This document shows, piece by piece, positions 16,906 to 26,260 of a DNA stretch of 42,325 bases; the stretch's first letter is position 1; every line of letters begins with the position of its first letter. The notes below the pieces were generated by a model, which did no database searches, was not told where the DNA came from, and worked only from the letters and a program-made list of their open reading frames with translations. The translations under genes were made by a program, and so were the position numbers. This DNA is from an uncultured Limimonas sp. (GTDB taxonomy: Bacteria; Pseudomonadota; Alphaproteobacteria; Kiloniellales; Rhodovibrionaceae): positions 1 to 42,325 of the forward strand of contig CAJXKW010000010.1 in assembly GCA_913055855.1 (NCBI GenBank), given 5' to 3'.

Positions 16906-17868
16906 TCACGCCCCGTAGTCGTCGCGCACGGCCGCGATCGCCGGCTTGTTGTCGCGCGTCTTGACGCCGTCCAGCCACTTGGCGACCACGTCGAGGTTGT
17001 TGGACAGCCATTCCTTGGCCACAGCTTCCTTCGGTCGGTCCTTTTTGCTGTGCTCCAGGATCCATTTGCTCTGGATCGCCGGGGTCAGCACGAACTGCTT
17101 AAGGAAGCGCGCCACGTTTTCATCGTGATCGGCGATGTCGGGCGGCGTGACGGTGAAGACCTGCCCGGTCATCTGCGCGACCGTGCTGCCCGCGTCGTCC
17201 TCGAGGTAGTGCATGTCGTGGACACTGTTCATCCAGTGCGGTTCCCAACCGATCCAGACGACGGGCTTGTTCTGGTCGTAGGCGCTGGCGACCTGGGCGA
17301 GCATCGACGACGTGCCGCTTTCGATGAGATCCCAGTTGCCCAGGCCCTTCCAGTCCTGTTTGATCGCCTTTTTGACCCCTTCGTTGCTGCCCGTGCCGGG
17401 CTCGATGCCGTAGATCGTGCGGTCGAACATCTCGCCCTGCTCGGTGAGGTCGGCGACGGATTTGATGCCCTTCTCCGCGACATACGCCGGGACGGCGAGG
17501 CCGGTGATGACCTCGGGCAGGTTGGCGACGAGCTTTTGCAGCTCGCCCTTCTCGTGCAGGGGCTCGATCAATTCGCGCTCCTGCGGGTACCAGCCGGCCA
17601 GATAGACGTCGAGCCGCTTCTTGGTGATGCTGTCGATGATGATCGGATAGCTGAGCTGCTTCTGCTGGGTTTCCCAGCCCATGCTCTGAAGAATACGGCT
17701 CGCCACCTCGGTCTTGACTGTGACGCCCGGCCAGGGCGGCACGCCGAAGCGGACCTTGCCGTCCTCGTAGGCAGCGTCCGTCGCTTGCGGCGCCGCCGCG
17801 GCGATGGCGCCGACGACCGCGGCGAGGGTGAGTGTCCTGGCCGAATGGATCCATCGTTTGTGCATCAA
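16906..17868 (-). CDS. Glycine betaine/carnitine-type ABC transporter substrate-binding protein (ProX/CaiX-like)
   Basis: Signal peptide; VRFGVPPWPGVTVKTEVASRILQSMGW, LDVYLAGWYPQ, PVVWIGWEPHWMN. Confidence 0.88.
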   Translation of the reverse strand: MMHKRWIHSARTLTLAAVVGAIAAAAPQATDAAYEDGKVRFGVPPWPGVTVKTEVASRILQSMGWETQQKQLSYPIIIDSITKKRLDVYLAGWYPQERELIEPLHEKGELQKLVANLPEVITGLAVPAYVAEKGIKSVADLTEQGEMFDRTIYGIEPGTGSNEGVKKAIKQDWKGLGNWDLIESGTSSMLAQVASAYDQNKPVVWIGWEPHWMNSVHDMHYLEDDAGSTVAQMTGQVFTVTPPDIADHDENVARFLKQFVLTPAIQSKWILEHSKKDRPKEAVAKEWLSNNLDVVAKWLDGVKTRDNKPAIAAVRDDYGA

Positions 17869-18220
17869 TATGCCTCCTGTTCTGTTGGTTTTGTCCGGCC
17901 GGCGCGCGTCCGCCCGTTTCGACCCGCGCCGGAAGCGCGAGTTCGGCGCAATGGCATCCAGCGGAGACCGTTCTGGTGGTCGCTACGCTGCCGCGGCCGC
18001 GCGGCGCTGAAAGGGCGTCTTATCCGGTTGCGGCAGTTCTGCGCGCGCCGGGATGGCACCGGCCGGAGGCGCGGCTCGCATCTGCCCTCACGCCTCTGGG
18101 CCGAAAGAATAGGGGATCACAGCGTGGCGGTCATGCTGATTTCGTCAGGTGCGCCACGGAATTCGACAAAGTGTTGCGCCGTGTCACCGGCGTGGTCAGC
18201 CCGCTACGGTGCCGATCCGA

Positions 18221-19825
18221 TCAAACAAGCGCTTCGTCGAATGCGATCAGGGCGGGCGTGCCCGCCTCGGCGGCGCGTTTGACGGCATCCACCAGGGCCT
18301 GGGTCGAGTCCGGCCGCGCGGCATCGAGCCCATAGGCGGCCGCCAAGGTGGTGAAATCCGGTGTGACCAGGTCGACCCCCGCCGGCGTGATGCCCTGGGC
18401 GGTCATGGCCGTCTTGATTTCGCCGAAGCTTCGGTTGTTCCAGACCAGCACGATCACCGGCACGCCCGTCTGGCGCAAGCTCGCCAGCTCGCCCAGCGTG
18501 TAGTGCAGCCCGCCGTCCCCCACGAGGCACACCACGGGCCGCGCCGGCTCCGCCAGCGCGGCGCCGATCGCCGCGGGCAGGGCGTAGCCCAGCGTGCCGT
18601 AGCCCGTCGCCGAATTGAACCAGGTCGCCGGGGCGGGCGCGGCATAGGCGAGGTTCCCGGCGTAGACGGGCAGCGTGGAATCGCCCACGAGGCGCACGTC
18701 CGGCAGTGCAGTTCGCAGCCGGGCGAGCAGATCCGCGGCCGACTGCATGGGCGCGCCCAGCTCGTCCCGCGCGGTCGTGCGCGCGTCGCCGGCCCGCTGC
18801 GCCCCAGCGCGGTCGTGCGCGCGGCCGTGGAGCATACCGTGCAGCGTGCCAAGCGTTGCGTGCGCGTCGCCGATCAGCGGGATGTCGGCCGACCGGTTGC
18901 GGAGCATCTGCCCCGGCTCGACATCGATCCGGGCGAGCGGCGACGGGATCGCCGGCATCCCGGTTTCGTACATGTCGTAGTCCGTGGGGCCGATTTCGGT
19001 GCCCACCGCGAGCACGGCGTCGCTCTCTGCGATGCGGCGGCGCACCGCATCGAGGGACGGGCTCGCCGGGATGCCGAGCGGATGTGCCGGCGGCAGCAGC
19101 CCGCGGCCATTCACCGTCATCACCACGGGTGCGTCCAGCGCCTCGGCCAGGTCGCGCAGCGCCGACGCCGAACGCCGCGCGCCGCCGCCGGCGAGGATCA
19201 GCGGCCGGCTTGCCCGCCCCAGCGTTTCCGCCGCGCTCCGGCAGGCGTCCGCGGGCGCGCACGGCGGCGCCGCCAGGGGCGCGACGGGCGGCGTTCGGGT
19301 GGGGACGGGCTGCGTCCAGACATCCAGGGGAATGGCGATATGCACGGGGCGCGGCCGCGCACTCGCGAACACGCTAAAGGCCCGGTCGAGCACCCCGGGT
19401 AGCTCGGCCAGGTCCTGGAGGGTGTGGCTGAACGCCGTGATGCCGGCGGTCACCCCGCCCTGGTCGGCGAGTTCGTGCAGGTGGCCGTTGCCCAGTCCCG
19501 TGTCGCGCCGATGGCCGGCGCTGGAGAGCACCAGCATGGGGACGGAATCCGCATAGGCCTGCGCCATGGCGGTGGCGATGTTGGTCACGCCGGGGCCGCT
19601 GATGACGAAGCACACGCCCGGCGTCCCGGTCACCCTGGCGTAGCCGTCCGCCATGAAGCCGGCCGCCTGCTCGTGGCGCGGCGTCACGTGCCGGATGCCG
19701 CTGCCGGCGAGGCCGTCGTATAGCGGCAGGGTGTGCACGCCGGGGATGCCGAACACCGTGTCCACGCCGCGTTCGGCGAGCAGCCCCAGGATCCAGGGGC
19801 CTACGCGCGCTCCCGGATCAGCCAT
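18221..19825 (-). CDS. aruI: Thiamine diphosphate-dependent decarboxylase, AruI-like (5-guanidino-2-oxopentanoate decarboxylase family)
   Basis: VDTVFGIPGVHTLPLYDGLAGSGIRHVTPRHEQAAGFMADGYARVTG...GDGGLHYTLGELASLRQTGVPVIVLVWNN; translationally coupled to the AruH-like gene. Confidence 0.75.
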   Translation of the reverse strand: MADPGARVGPWILGLLAERGVDTVFGIPGVHTLPLYDGLAGSGIRHVTPRHEQAAGFMADGYARVTGTPGVCFVISGPGVTNIATAMAQAYADSVPMLVLSSAGHRRDTGLGNGHLHELADQGGVTAGITAFSHTLQDLAELPGVLDRAFSVFASARPRPVHIAIPLDVWTQPVPTRTPPVAPLAAPPCAPADACRSAAETLGRASRPLILAGGGARRSASALRDLAEALDAPVVMTVNGRGLLPPAHPLGIPASPSLDAVRRRIAESDAVLAVGTEIGPTDYDMYETGMPAIPSPLARIDVEPGQMLRNRSADIPLIGDAHATLGTLHGMLHGRAHDRAGAQRAGDARTTARDELGAPMQSAADLLARLRTALPDVRLVGDSTLPVYAGNLAYAAPAPATWFNSATGYGTLGYALPAAIGAALAEPARPVVCLVGDGGLHYTLGELASLRQTGVPVIVLVWNNRSFGEIKTAMTAQGITPAGVDLVTPDFTTLAAAYGLDAARPDSTQALVDAVKRAAEAGTPALIAFDEALV

Positions 19826-21020
19826 GGACGCCCCGCATTGCCGACGTCGCCCGGCGCTGCTCGCAAAACGCCGCGATCCGCCGCGCGGCCTCGGCGAGAC
19901 GGGTTTCCCCCAGGGTGTAGGACAGGCGGACGTAGCCCTCGGCGCTGGGCCCGAACGCGCCGGCGTCCAGGACGGACACCCCCTGTTCGCGGAACAGCGC
20001 CCAGGCGAAGTCGGTGCCGCGCATGCCGGTGGCGCGCACATCGGCCATGAGGAACATGCCGGCTTCGGGGCACAGCGGCCGGATTCCCGGCGCCGCCGAC
20101 AGCTTGTCCAGCAGGAGGTCGCGCCGGGCGCGATAGATTGCACGGTTCTCGGCGACGATGTCCGGCGCGTCGGCGATGGCGCGCACGGCGGCGTCCTGGA
20201 CGAAGCCGGGCAGGCCGTAGTGCATCGCCAGTGCGAGGTTGCCTGCGTGGACGACGAGCGCTTCGGGGGCGACCAGCCAGCCCACGCGCCAGCCTGTCAT
20301 GGCATGCGACTTGGACAGGCTGGAGACCGTCACCGTCCGCGCCGCCATGTCCGGGCGCGCGGCGATGCTGTGATGCTCGCGCGTGAAGGTCAGGGCGGCG
20401 TAGACCTCGTCGGCGATGACCCAGAGGTCGTGCCGGCGCGCCAGATCGGCGAGGGCGTCCAGCTCCGCCGGCGTGAGTGTTACGCCCGTCGGATTGTTCG
20501 GCGTGGTCAGCCAGATCGCCTTGGTCTTATCCGTGATGGCGGCGGCGAGGGCCGCCGGATCGGGCCGGAAATCGCTGTCCGCGCGCGGCGACACGCGCAC
20601 CGGCGTCGCGCCGGTGATCCGGATCGTCGCCTCGTAGGTGACGTAGCACGGGTCGGGCACGAGGACCTCGTCGCCGGGTTGCAGGCACAGCAGCGCGGCC
20701 GTGAACAGCGCGTTCTGCGCGCCGGCCGTGACGCAGACGTTCGCGGCATCGATCGCCAGGCCCGTCTGATCTGCCGCCTGGGCGGCGATGGCCCGGCGCA
20801 GCTCGGGTTCGCCCAGCACGTCCGTGTAGTGCGTCCGCCCGCGGCGGAGCGATTCCACCGCGGTGTCGGTAACGGCGCGCGGGGTGGCCAGGTCGGGATC
20901 GCCCACGCTCAGCAGGCAGACGTCCGCGCCCCGTCGCGCGGCCGCCACGGCCGCCGCGTGGATCTCCCAGGCCGCTGCACCTTCGTCGGCGATCCGCTGC
21001 ACCAGCGGCGAAAACGCCAT
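19818..21020 (-). CDS. aruH: PLP aminotransferase class I, AruH-like (arginine:pyruvate transaminase family)
   Basis: RIADEGAAAWEIHAAAVAAARRGADVCLLSVGDPDLATP...TPNNPTGVTL...VSSLSKSHAMTGWRVGWLVAP. Confidence 0.78.
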   Translation of the reverse strand: MAFSPLVQRIADEGAAAWEIHAAAVAAARRGADVCLLSVGDPDLATPRAVTDTAVESLRRGRTHYTDVLGEPELRRAIAAQAADQTGLAIDAANVCVTAGAQNALFTAALLCLQPGDEVLVPDPCYVTYEATIRITGATPVRVSPRADSDFRPDPAALAAAITDKTKAIWLTTPNNPTGVTLTPAELDALADLARRHDLWVIADEVYAALTFTREHHSIAARPDMAARTVTVSSLSKSHAMTGWRVGWLVAPEALVVHAGNLALAMHYGLPGFVQDAAVRAIADAPDIVAENRAIYRARRDLLLDKLSAAPGIRPLCPEAGMFLMADVRATGMRGTDFAWALFREQGVSVLDAGAFGPSAEGYVRLSYTLGETRLAEAARRIAAFCEQRRATSAMRGVHG

Positions 21021-21088
21021 ATCGACTACCCCCGCATGCCGTGTTCGGACCCGCGCACGATGCGCGCGGGGCGCAGCCTAGCGGTTGC

Positions 21089-21102
21089 TGAACGCGCGTT
21101 CA
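21089..21102. promoter_or_regulatory. Perfect 14-bp palindrome TGAACGCGCGTTCA, candidate TetR operator
   Basis: Lies between divergent aruH-like (start 21020) and tetR-like (start 21166) genes. Confidence 0.65.
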
Positions 21103-21165
21103 ACAGATGGCCGCGCGCGGGCAGCTTGACCCCGGCGTGTCGGGCGTGTTCTTTCCCCACGCGTT

Positions 21166-21822
21166 ATGAGCGCATATTCCGACGTCCCGCGTGTGCGCGA
21201 GCGTAAGTTCCGGCGGCAGACGCCGGATGCGCGGCGGCGTGCGCTGATCAACGCCACCATCCAGTGCATCGTGAATCAGGGACTGGAGAAGACGTCGTCG
21301 CGCAACATCGCCGAGACGGCGGGGGTCTCGATCGGGCTGATCAACCACTATTACAGCAGCAAAGACGACCTGATCGCCGACGTCTATCAGCAGGTCGCCT
21401 CGGATCTGCAGGCGGAAATGGACGCCCAGGTGGACGCCGCCGAGGGTGGCGCGCGGGCGCGCCTTTCGGCGTTCTTGCGGGCGGCGTTCTCGGCGGTGAA
21501 CCTCGACCCCACCCTGTTCCGGGTGTGGCTCGCGTTCTGGACGATGGCGCAGAAGTCCGCGCCCATCGCCGAGGTTCACCACCGGACCTATGCGACGTAC
21601 CGGCAAACGCTGGAGCGCCTGCTCGGTGAGTTGGCCGAGGAGCAGGCGTTCCAGCGACTCGACGTCCGGCTCGCGGCGATCGGCCTGTCCGGCCTGCTCG
21701 ACGGGCTTTGGCTGGAGTGGTGTCTGAACCCCGACACATTTTCCCCGGACGAGGGCGTCATGCTCTGCGAGACGTGGCTCGACGGTCTGCTCCGGACGGG
21801 GCTTCCCACGGACGTGGCGTAG
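21166..21822 (+). CDS. TetR/BetI-like transcriptional regulator
   Basis: RRRALINATIQCIVNQGLEKTSSRNIAETAGVSIGLINHYYSSKDDLIADVYQ N-terminal HTH. Confidence 0.9.
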   Translation: MSAYSDVPRVRERKFRRQTPDARRRALINATIQCIVNQGLEKTSSRNIAETAGVSIGLINHYYSSKDDLIADVYQQVASDLQAEMDAQVDAAEGGARARLSAFLRAAFSAVNLDPTLFRVWLAFWTMAQKSAPIAEVHHRTYATYRQTLERLLGELAEEQAFQRLDVRLAAIGLSGLLDGLWLEWCLNPDTFSPDEGVMLCETWLDGLLRTGLPTDVA

Positions 21823-21955
21823 CGCGGGCCGGCGTGCCGATCGGCCGGTGGTATCGAACACGGGTGTCGGCGACGGCGGCCGTGGGTAAACGCGGCGCCG
21901 CTTGGTTCAGGCCCTGCGCGGCCGTAGCCGGCGTGTCTCGGGGGAGGGAACCGAC

Positions 21956-22621
21956 TTATCGTGCCAGCTCCGGATGCGCCTCGAGCAGTTTCTGCCGCTC
22001 CTTGCGCGCCAGGGCGTAGCCCTGCTCCGCCGCCGCCGAGAACCAGTGCAGGGCCCGGTCGAGATTGCGCGCGACATGCTCGCCGTCGCGGTACATGCGG
22101 GCGAGCTGGAGCTGGGCGCGCGTGTGGCCGTTTTCCGCCGCGCGGGTGTACCAGCGCACCGCCTTCTCCGGATCGGCGGGGGTGCCCCGGCCCTGGCGGT
22201 AGATCGCGGCAAGGACCGCCTGGGCGCGGGCGAAGCCGGATTCGGCGGCCTTGCGGTACCATTGTCGGGCCCGGGCCCGGTCCCGCTCCACGCCGATGCC
22301 GCGCTCGTACATCGCCGCCAGGCCCATGGCGGCCTCGGCGTCGCCCTGGCGCGCGGCCTTGCGGAACAGCGTCAGCGCCTTGCGGGCGTCCGCGTCCACG
22401 CCCAGGCCGCCGGCGTACATCCCGGCCAGGGCGCGTTGCGCCGGCGCATACCCTTGTTCCGCGAGGGGTTTCCAGAGACGCGCGGCTTTGGCGTAATTCC
22501 CGCTGGCCGCGGCCTGCTCACCCTGACGGAACGACTCCGCCGGACCGGCACCGGCGGGCGCGGCCGCGAGCAGGAGAGCGAGCGCGAGGACCAAGCGGGA
22601 CGGGACGCGACGGACGGGCAT
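21956..22621 (-). CDS. Exported Sel1-like repeat protein
   Basis: Signal peptide plus about five repeats of the A..LA.MY..G.GV..D..KA..W..KAA..G type. Confidence 0.88.
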   Translation of the reverse strand: MPVRRVPSRLVLALALLLAAAPAGAGPAESFRQGEQAAASGNYAKAARLWKPLAEQGYAPAQRALAGMYAGGLGVDADARKALTLFRKAARQGDAEAAMGLAAMYERGIGVERDRARARQWYRKAAESGFARAQAVLAAIYRQGRGTPADPEKAVRWYTRAAENGHTRAQLQLARMYRDGEHVARNLDRALHWFSAAAEQGYALARKERQKLLEAHPELAR

Positions 22622-22765
22622 GGGGGATTCGGTCCAATCGGATCTGCGGCAACCGGCGGCGACCGGGCTGCGGGCGGCCGAAGCGGGCGCGGCCCGGCCC
22701 TTAATGTCGCCCGGCCATGTTCCATATCCTCGCGGCGAACCATAACCAAAGGAGACCCACGCGTC

Positions 22766-23185
22766 ATGCAGCAGGCGCTGACCGAATTCGTTTACGAAAC
22801 CGCGGGGCAGGGGTTTTACGAGATCACGCGCGACATCCAGGACTGGGTGAGCACGCAGGGCCTCAGCGACGGCCTGCTGACCGTTCACATCCGCCACACC
22901 TCGGCGTCCCTGGTGATCCAGGAGAACATCGACCCGGACGTCCAGCATGACCTTCTCGACTGGTTCCGCCGCATGGTGCCGGAGGAGCTGTCTCACTACC
23001 GCCATACCGCGGAGGGCGCGGACGACCAGCCGGCGCATATCCGCGCCGCGATCACGCCCAGCGACCTGAACATCCCGATGCGTGATGGCCGGCTTCAGCT
23101 CGGCCGCTACCAGGGTATCTTCCTGTTCGAGCACCGTGCGAAGGGACGCGCGCGCCATCTCAGCCTCCACCTCATGGGCACGTAA
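22766..23185 (+). CDS. YjbQ-family (secondary thiamine-phosphate synthase enzyme) protein
   Basis: GLLTVHIRHTSASLVIQENIDPDVQHDL...RLQLGRYQGIFLFEHR. Confidence 0.9.
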   Translation: MQQALTEFVYETAGQGFYEITRDIQDWVSTQGLSDGLLTVHIRHTSASLVIQENIDPDVQHDLLDWFRRMVPEELSHYRHTAEGADDQPAHIRAAITPSDLNIPMRDGRLQLGRYQGIFLFEHRAKGRARHLSLHLMGT

Positions 23186-23312
23186 ACCACGTATTCGGGG
23201 AGGCCCGCCGGACCGGGGAACCCGGACCGGCGCGCCGACGTTGGCCGTCGTGGAGGGATGGCGCACCGGGTGCGACGGTGCGTTCCGGCGATCACGGATG
23301 ACGGGAGGTGTC

Positions 23313-24755
23313 ATGCAGATCTCGCGCATGTCCCGGCTGGCCGGGCTGGCGCTCGGCGTGCTGCTCGTCCTGGGCGGCACGGCCGCGGCGCAGCAGGCGA
23401 CCCGGCCCGCCAGCTTCGCCCCGCTGGCCAAGGAACTCACGCCGGCGGTGGTGAACATCTCAACAACCAAGGAAGTCGAGGGACCCGAGAGCCCGTTCTC
23501 GCAGCTTCCCGAGGGACACCCGCTGCGGCGCTTTTTCGACGAATTCATGGGGCCGCAGCAGCGTCAGAGCCGGAAGATGAGTTCCCTCGGCTCCGGGTTC
23601 ATCATCGACGACTCGGGTTTCATCGTTACCAACCACCACGTCGTCAAACAGGCCACGGACGTGACCGTCATCCTGCACGACGACACGCGGCTGCAGGCCG
23701 ATATCGTGGGGAGTGACCCCAAGACGGATCTGGCGGTGCTCAAGGTGGACACCGAACGCGACCTGACGGCCGTATCCTGGGGCGATTCCGAGGCCGCGCA
23801 GGTGGGCGACTGGACCCTCGCCATCGGCAACCCGTTCGGCCTGGGCGGCAGCGTCACCGCGGGCATCATCTCGGCGCGCGGGCGCGACATCAATGCCGGC
23901 CCGTACAGCCGCTTCATCCAGACGGACACGGCGATCAACCGCGGCAACTCGGGCGGTCCACTGTTCAATATGGACGGCGAGGTGATCGGCGTGAACACCG
24001 CCATCCTGTCGCCCAGCGGCGGCAGCGTGGGCGTGGGCTTCGCCCTGCCGTCCCGGGTCGCCCGGCCCATCGTCGCCGAACTGCGCCGGACCGGCGACGT
24101 CGTGCGCGGCTGGCTGGGCGTGACGGTGCAGCCGGTGACGCAGAAGCTCGCGGAGGGCCTGGAACTGCCCCAAGAGGACGGCGCCATCATCGGCAGCGTC
24201 GCCGAAGGCGGTCCCGCGGCCCGGGCGGGCCTGGAATCCGGCGACGTCATCGTGGCCATGGACGGCGAGCCGGTGCGCGACTCCAGCCAGCTCGCCTGGC
24301 GGGTGTCCCAGACCGATCCCGGCGAGACGGTCGATGTCACCATCTACCGCAATGGCGAGCGGCGCATCGTGAGTGTCGAGCTGGGCCGGCTCGACGAGGA
24401 CGGCGGTGAGGCCAGCGCCAGGGCCGACGCGGAGCAGGCCGCACGGGCGCTGGGGGTTAAGCTCGCCGCCCCCGAACCCCAGGTGCTCGAGGAATTCGAT
24501 CTGCCGCGCGGCGTCCGCGGCGCCGTCGTGGTGAGCGTCATGCGCGGCGGCCCGGCGGCGAGCCGCGGCATCCGGCCGGGCGACGTCATCGCGCGCGTGG
24601 GCCGGCAAGAGGTGCGCGGTCCCGAGGACGTGTACGGCTACGTCGCGGAGGCGCTCAAGCAGGGCGCGGATGGCATCGTCGCGCTGATCCGCCGCGACGG
24701 CCGGGCCCAGTTCGTCTCCCTGCCCCTCGCCGACCCCGAGCGCCGGGGCGGTTGA
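23313..24755 (+). CDS. DegP/Do family periplasmic serine endoprotease with two PDZ domains
   Basis: Signal peptide; GSGFIIDDSGFIVTNHHVV, TDLAVLKVD, INRGNSGGPLFNMDGEVIGVNTA, two PDZ regions. Confidence 0.95.
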   Translation: MQISRMSRLAGLALGVLLVLGGTAAAQQATRPASFAPLAKELTPAVVNISTTKEVEGPESPFSQLPEGHPLRRFFDEFMGPQQRQSRKMSSLGSGFIIDDSGFIVTNHHVVKQATDVTVILHDDTRLQADIVGSDPKTDLAVLKVDTERDLTAVSWGDSEAAQVGDWTLAIGNPFGLGGSVTAGIISARGRDINAGPYSRFIQTDTAINRGNSGGPLFNMDGEVIGVNTAILSPSGGSVGVGFALPSRVARPIVAELRRTGDVVRGWLGVTVQPVTQKLAEGLELPQEDGAIIGSVAEGGPAARAGLESGDVIVAMDGEPVRDSSQLAWRVSQTDPGETVDVTIYRNGERRIVSVELGRLDEDGGEASARADAEQAARALGVKLAAPEPQVLEEFDLPRGVRGAVVVSVMRGGPAASRGIRPGDVIARVGRQEVRGPEDVYGYVAEALKQGADGIVALIRRDGRAQFVSLPLADPERRGG

Positions 24756-24780
24756 CGGCTCGGCCGTCGAAGACGTGACA

Positions 24781-24815
24781 GGCGGAGCCGGGGCTGCACC
24801 GGCTCCGCCTATTTT
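24781..24815 (+). terminator. Intrinsic terminator after the Do protease
   Basis: GGCGGAGCCGG-GGCTGCA-CCGGCTCCGCC perfect 11-bp stem followed by TATTTT. Confidence 0.85.
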
Positions 24816-25489
24816 AATTGACGTGCGAGGTAGAATTTGAGCCAGCGCCGCTCCGCGGGCGTCAGGTCTTCGCCATCCCGAAGCAAGCGGGTGACCAGGG
24901 CGCGCGCGGCGCGCTCGCGACCTACGTCGGCGAGCACGATGACCTCCATGTGCCGCGCCCAACCGGGAATGGTCTCGGCATCGAAGGCGCGCAGCTCGCG
25001 CGCCAACTTCAGCGCCAGCTCACCGTCGTCCATCCGGTGCCGGGCCAGATAGATGGCGTGCGCCATCCAGCGCCACTTGCGGGCGGGCGCCCGCCGCGCG
25101 TGCTCGGCGAGATAGCGCACGATGGGTCGCAGCTCGCCGGGCGTCTGGGTGTTGCCGTAGAGCAGCGCCGCCGTGCTCGGCACGACATCCGCGCGCGCGT
25201 CCAGCCGATCCAGGGTGCGGAACCACGCGGCGACACCGGGATAGTCGATATCCTTGTAGGGCACGATGCGCCCGCCCAGGTTGCCCAGGTGCTGCAACCG
25301 CAAGGCGTGGGCGCGGAACGCGGCCTGGCGGTCGCCCAGTGCATGCAGGCGCAGCACGCCCGCGCCGGGCGGATCGGCGACCGTCAGCTCGCCGGGCCCG
25401 TGCGCCGCCAGATGCCGGCCGATCGCCGCGCTTCCCGCCAGCGCCGCGACCACCACGGCCAGGGCGAGCCACGTTCCGCCGCGCATCAC
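24809..25489 (-). CDS. Uncharacterised TM-anchored protein with TPR-like helical repeats
   Basis: N-terminal TM; helical region ending LLRDGEDLTPAERRWLKFYLARQLK; overlaps the upstream permease gene. Confidence 0.7.
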   Translation of the reverse strand: MMRGGTWLALAVVVAALAGSAAIGRHLAAHGPGELTVADPPGAGVLRLHALGDRQAAFRAHALRLQHLGNLGGRIVPYKDIDYPGVAAWFRTLDRLDARADVVPSTAALLYGNTQTPGELRPIVRYLAEHARRAPARKWRWMAHAIYLARHRMDDGELALKLARELRAFDAETIPGWARHMEVIVLADVGRERAARALVTRLLRDGEDLTPAERRWLKFYLARQLK

Positions 25490-26247
25490 AACGCCCGCCG
25501 GTTAAAATCGAACACGCTTGCCGCAACCAAAAGCGCTGTGTAGAGCACGCCCTGCACGGCGACCAGGCCGAGGCCACTCGCATCGCCGAGGCCGTGGACG
25601 GGCCATGTCCCCGGCGCGAACCGGTCCAGGCGGGGCAGCAGCATGGCGAGTGCGGATACGGCGCCGCCCATCCAGTCCCCGAAAGCGCCACCCGGATGCA
25701 GCTCGGAGCGCGTGATGGCCAGCAACACACCGAGCATGCGCGCCAGGACATAGAAGCCCGCCGCGGCCAGCACGCTGGCGATGGCGCTGTCCAGCCCGAG
25801 AGCCACGAACAGGGCGAAGGCCGTCATCACCGCCGCCTCCAGCGCCAGCGTCGCGGTCCAGGCGGCGAGCCCGGCCGGATCGAGCACGGCCGGGCCGGTG
25901 CCCCAGACGGCGCCGCCCGCGGCGAGGCTCAGGCCCAGGGCCACGAGCGCGAAGCTGGCCCAGTAGGTGACCACGAAACGCGGCCGCGCCAGCGGTCTGG
26001 ACAGCAGCAGATGAAGCTCGCGCGAGTCCAGCAGGCGGCGCACGTGCAGCGCCACGAACAGGACCATGCCCAGCACCACCAGCAGGCGCGTGCCGAACGC
26101 GGCGAAGGCGGCGGCCGACTGTGCGTCCTCGACGATCGAGGTGCCGCCGGCGAATACCGCGAGCAGCCAGATCGCCGCCAGTGCGAGCAGCATCACGGCG
26201 AACAGCCGGTCGCGCAGCGCGGTGAGCAGGAGATAGCGCAGGATCAT
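25486..26247 (-). CDS. ABC-2 type permease-like membrane protein
   Basis: About six TM segments; LLDSRELHLLLSRPLARPRFVVTYW motif as in ABC-2 permeases. Confidence 0.65.
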   Translation of the reverse strand: MILRYLLLTALRDRLFAVMLLALAAIWLLAVFAGGTSIVEDAQSAAAFAAFGTRLLVVLGMVLFVALHVRRLLDSRELHLLLSRPLARPRFVVTYWASFALVALGLSLAAGGAVWGTGPAVLDPAGLAAWTATLALEAAVMTAFALFVALGLDSAIASVLAAAGFYVLARMLGVLLAITRSELHPGGAFGDWMGGAVSALAMLLPRLDRFAPGTWPVHGLGDASGLGLVAVQGVLYTALLVAASVFDFNRRAL

Positions 26248-26260
26248 CGCGTGCGCCCGA

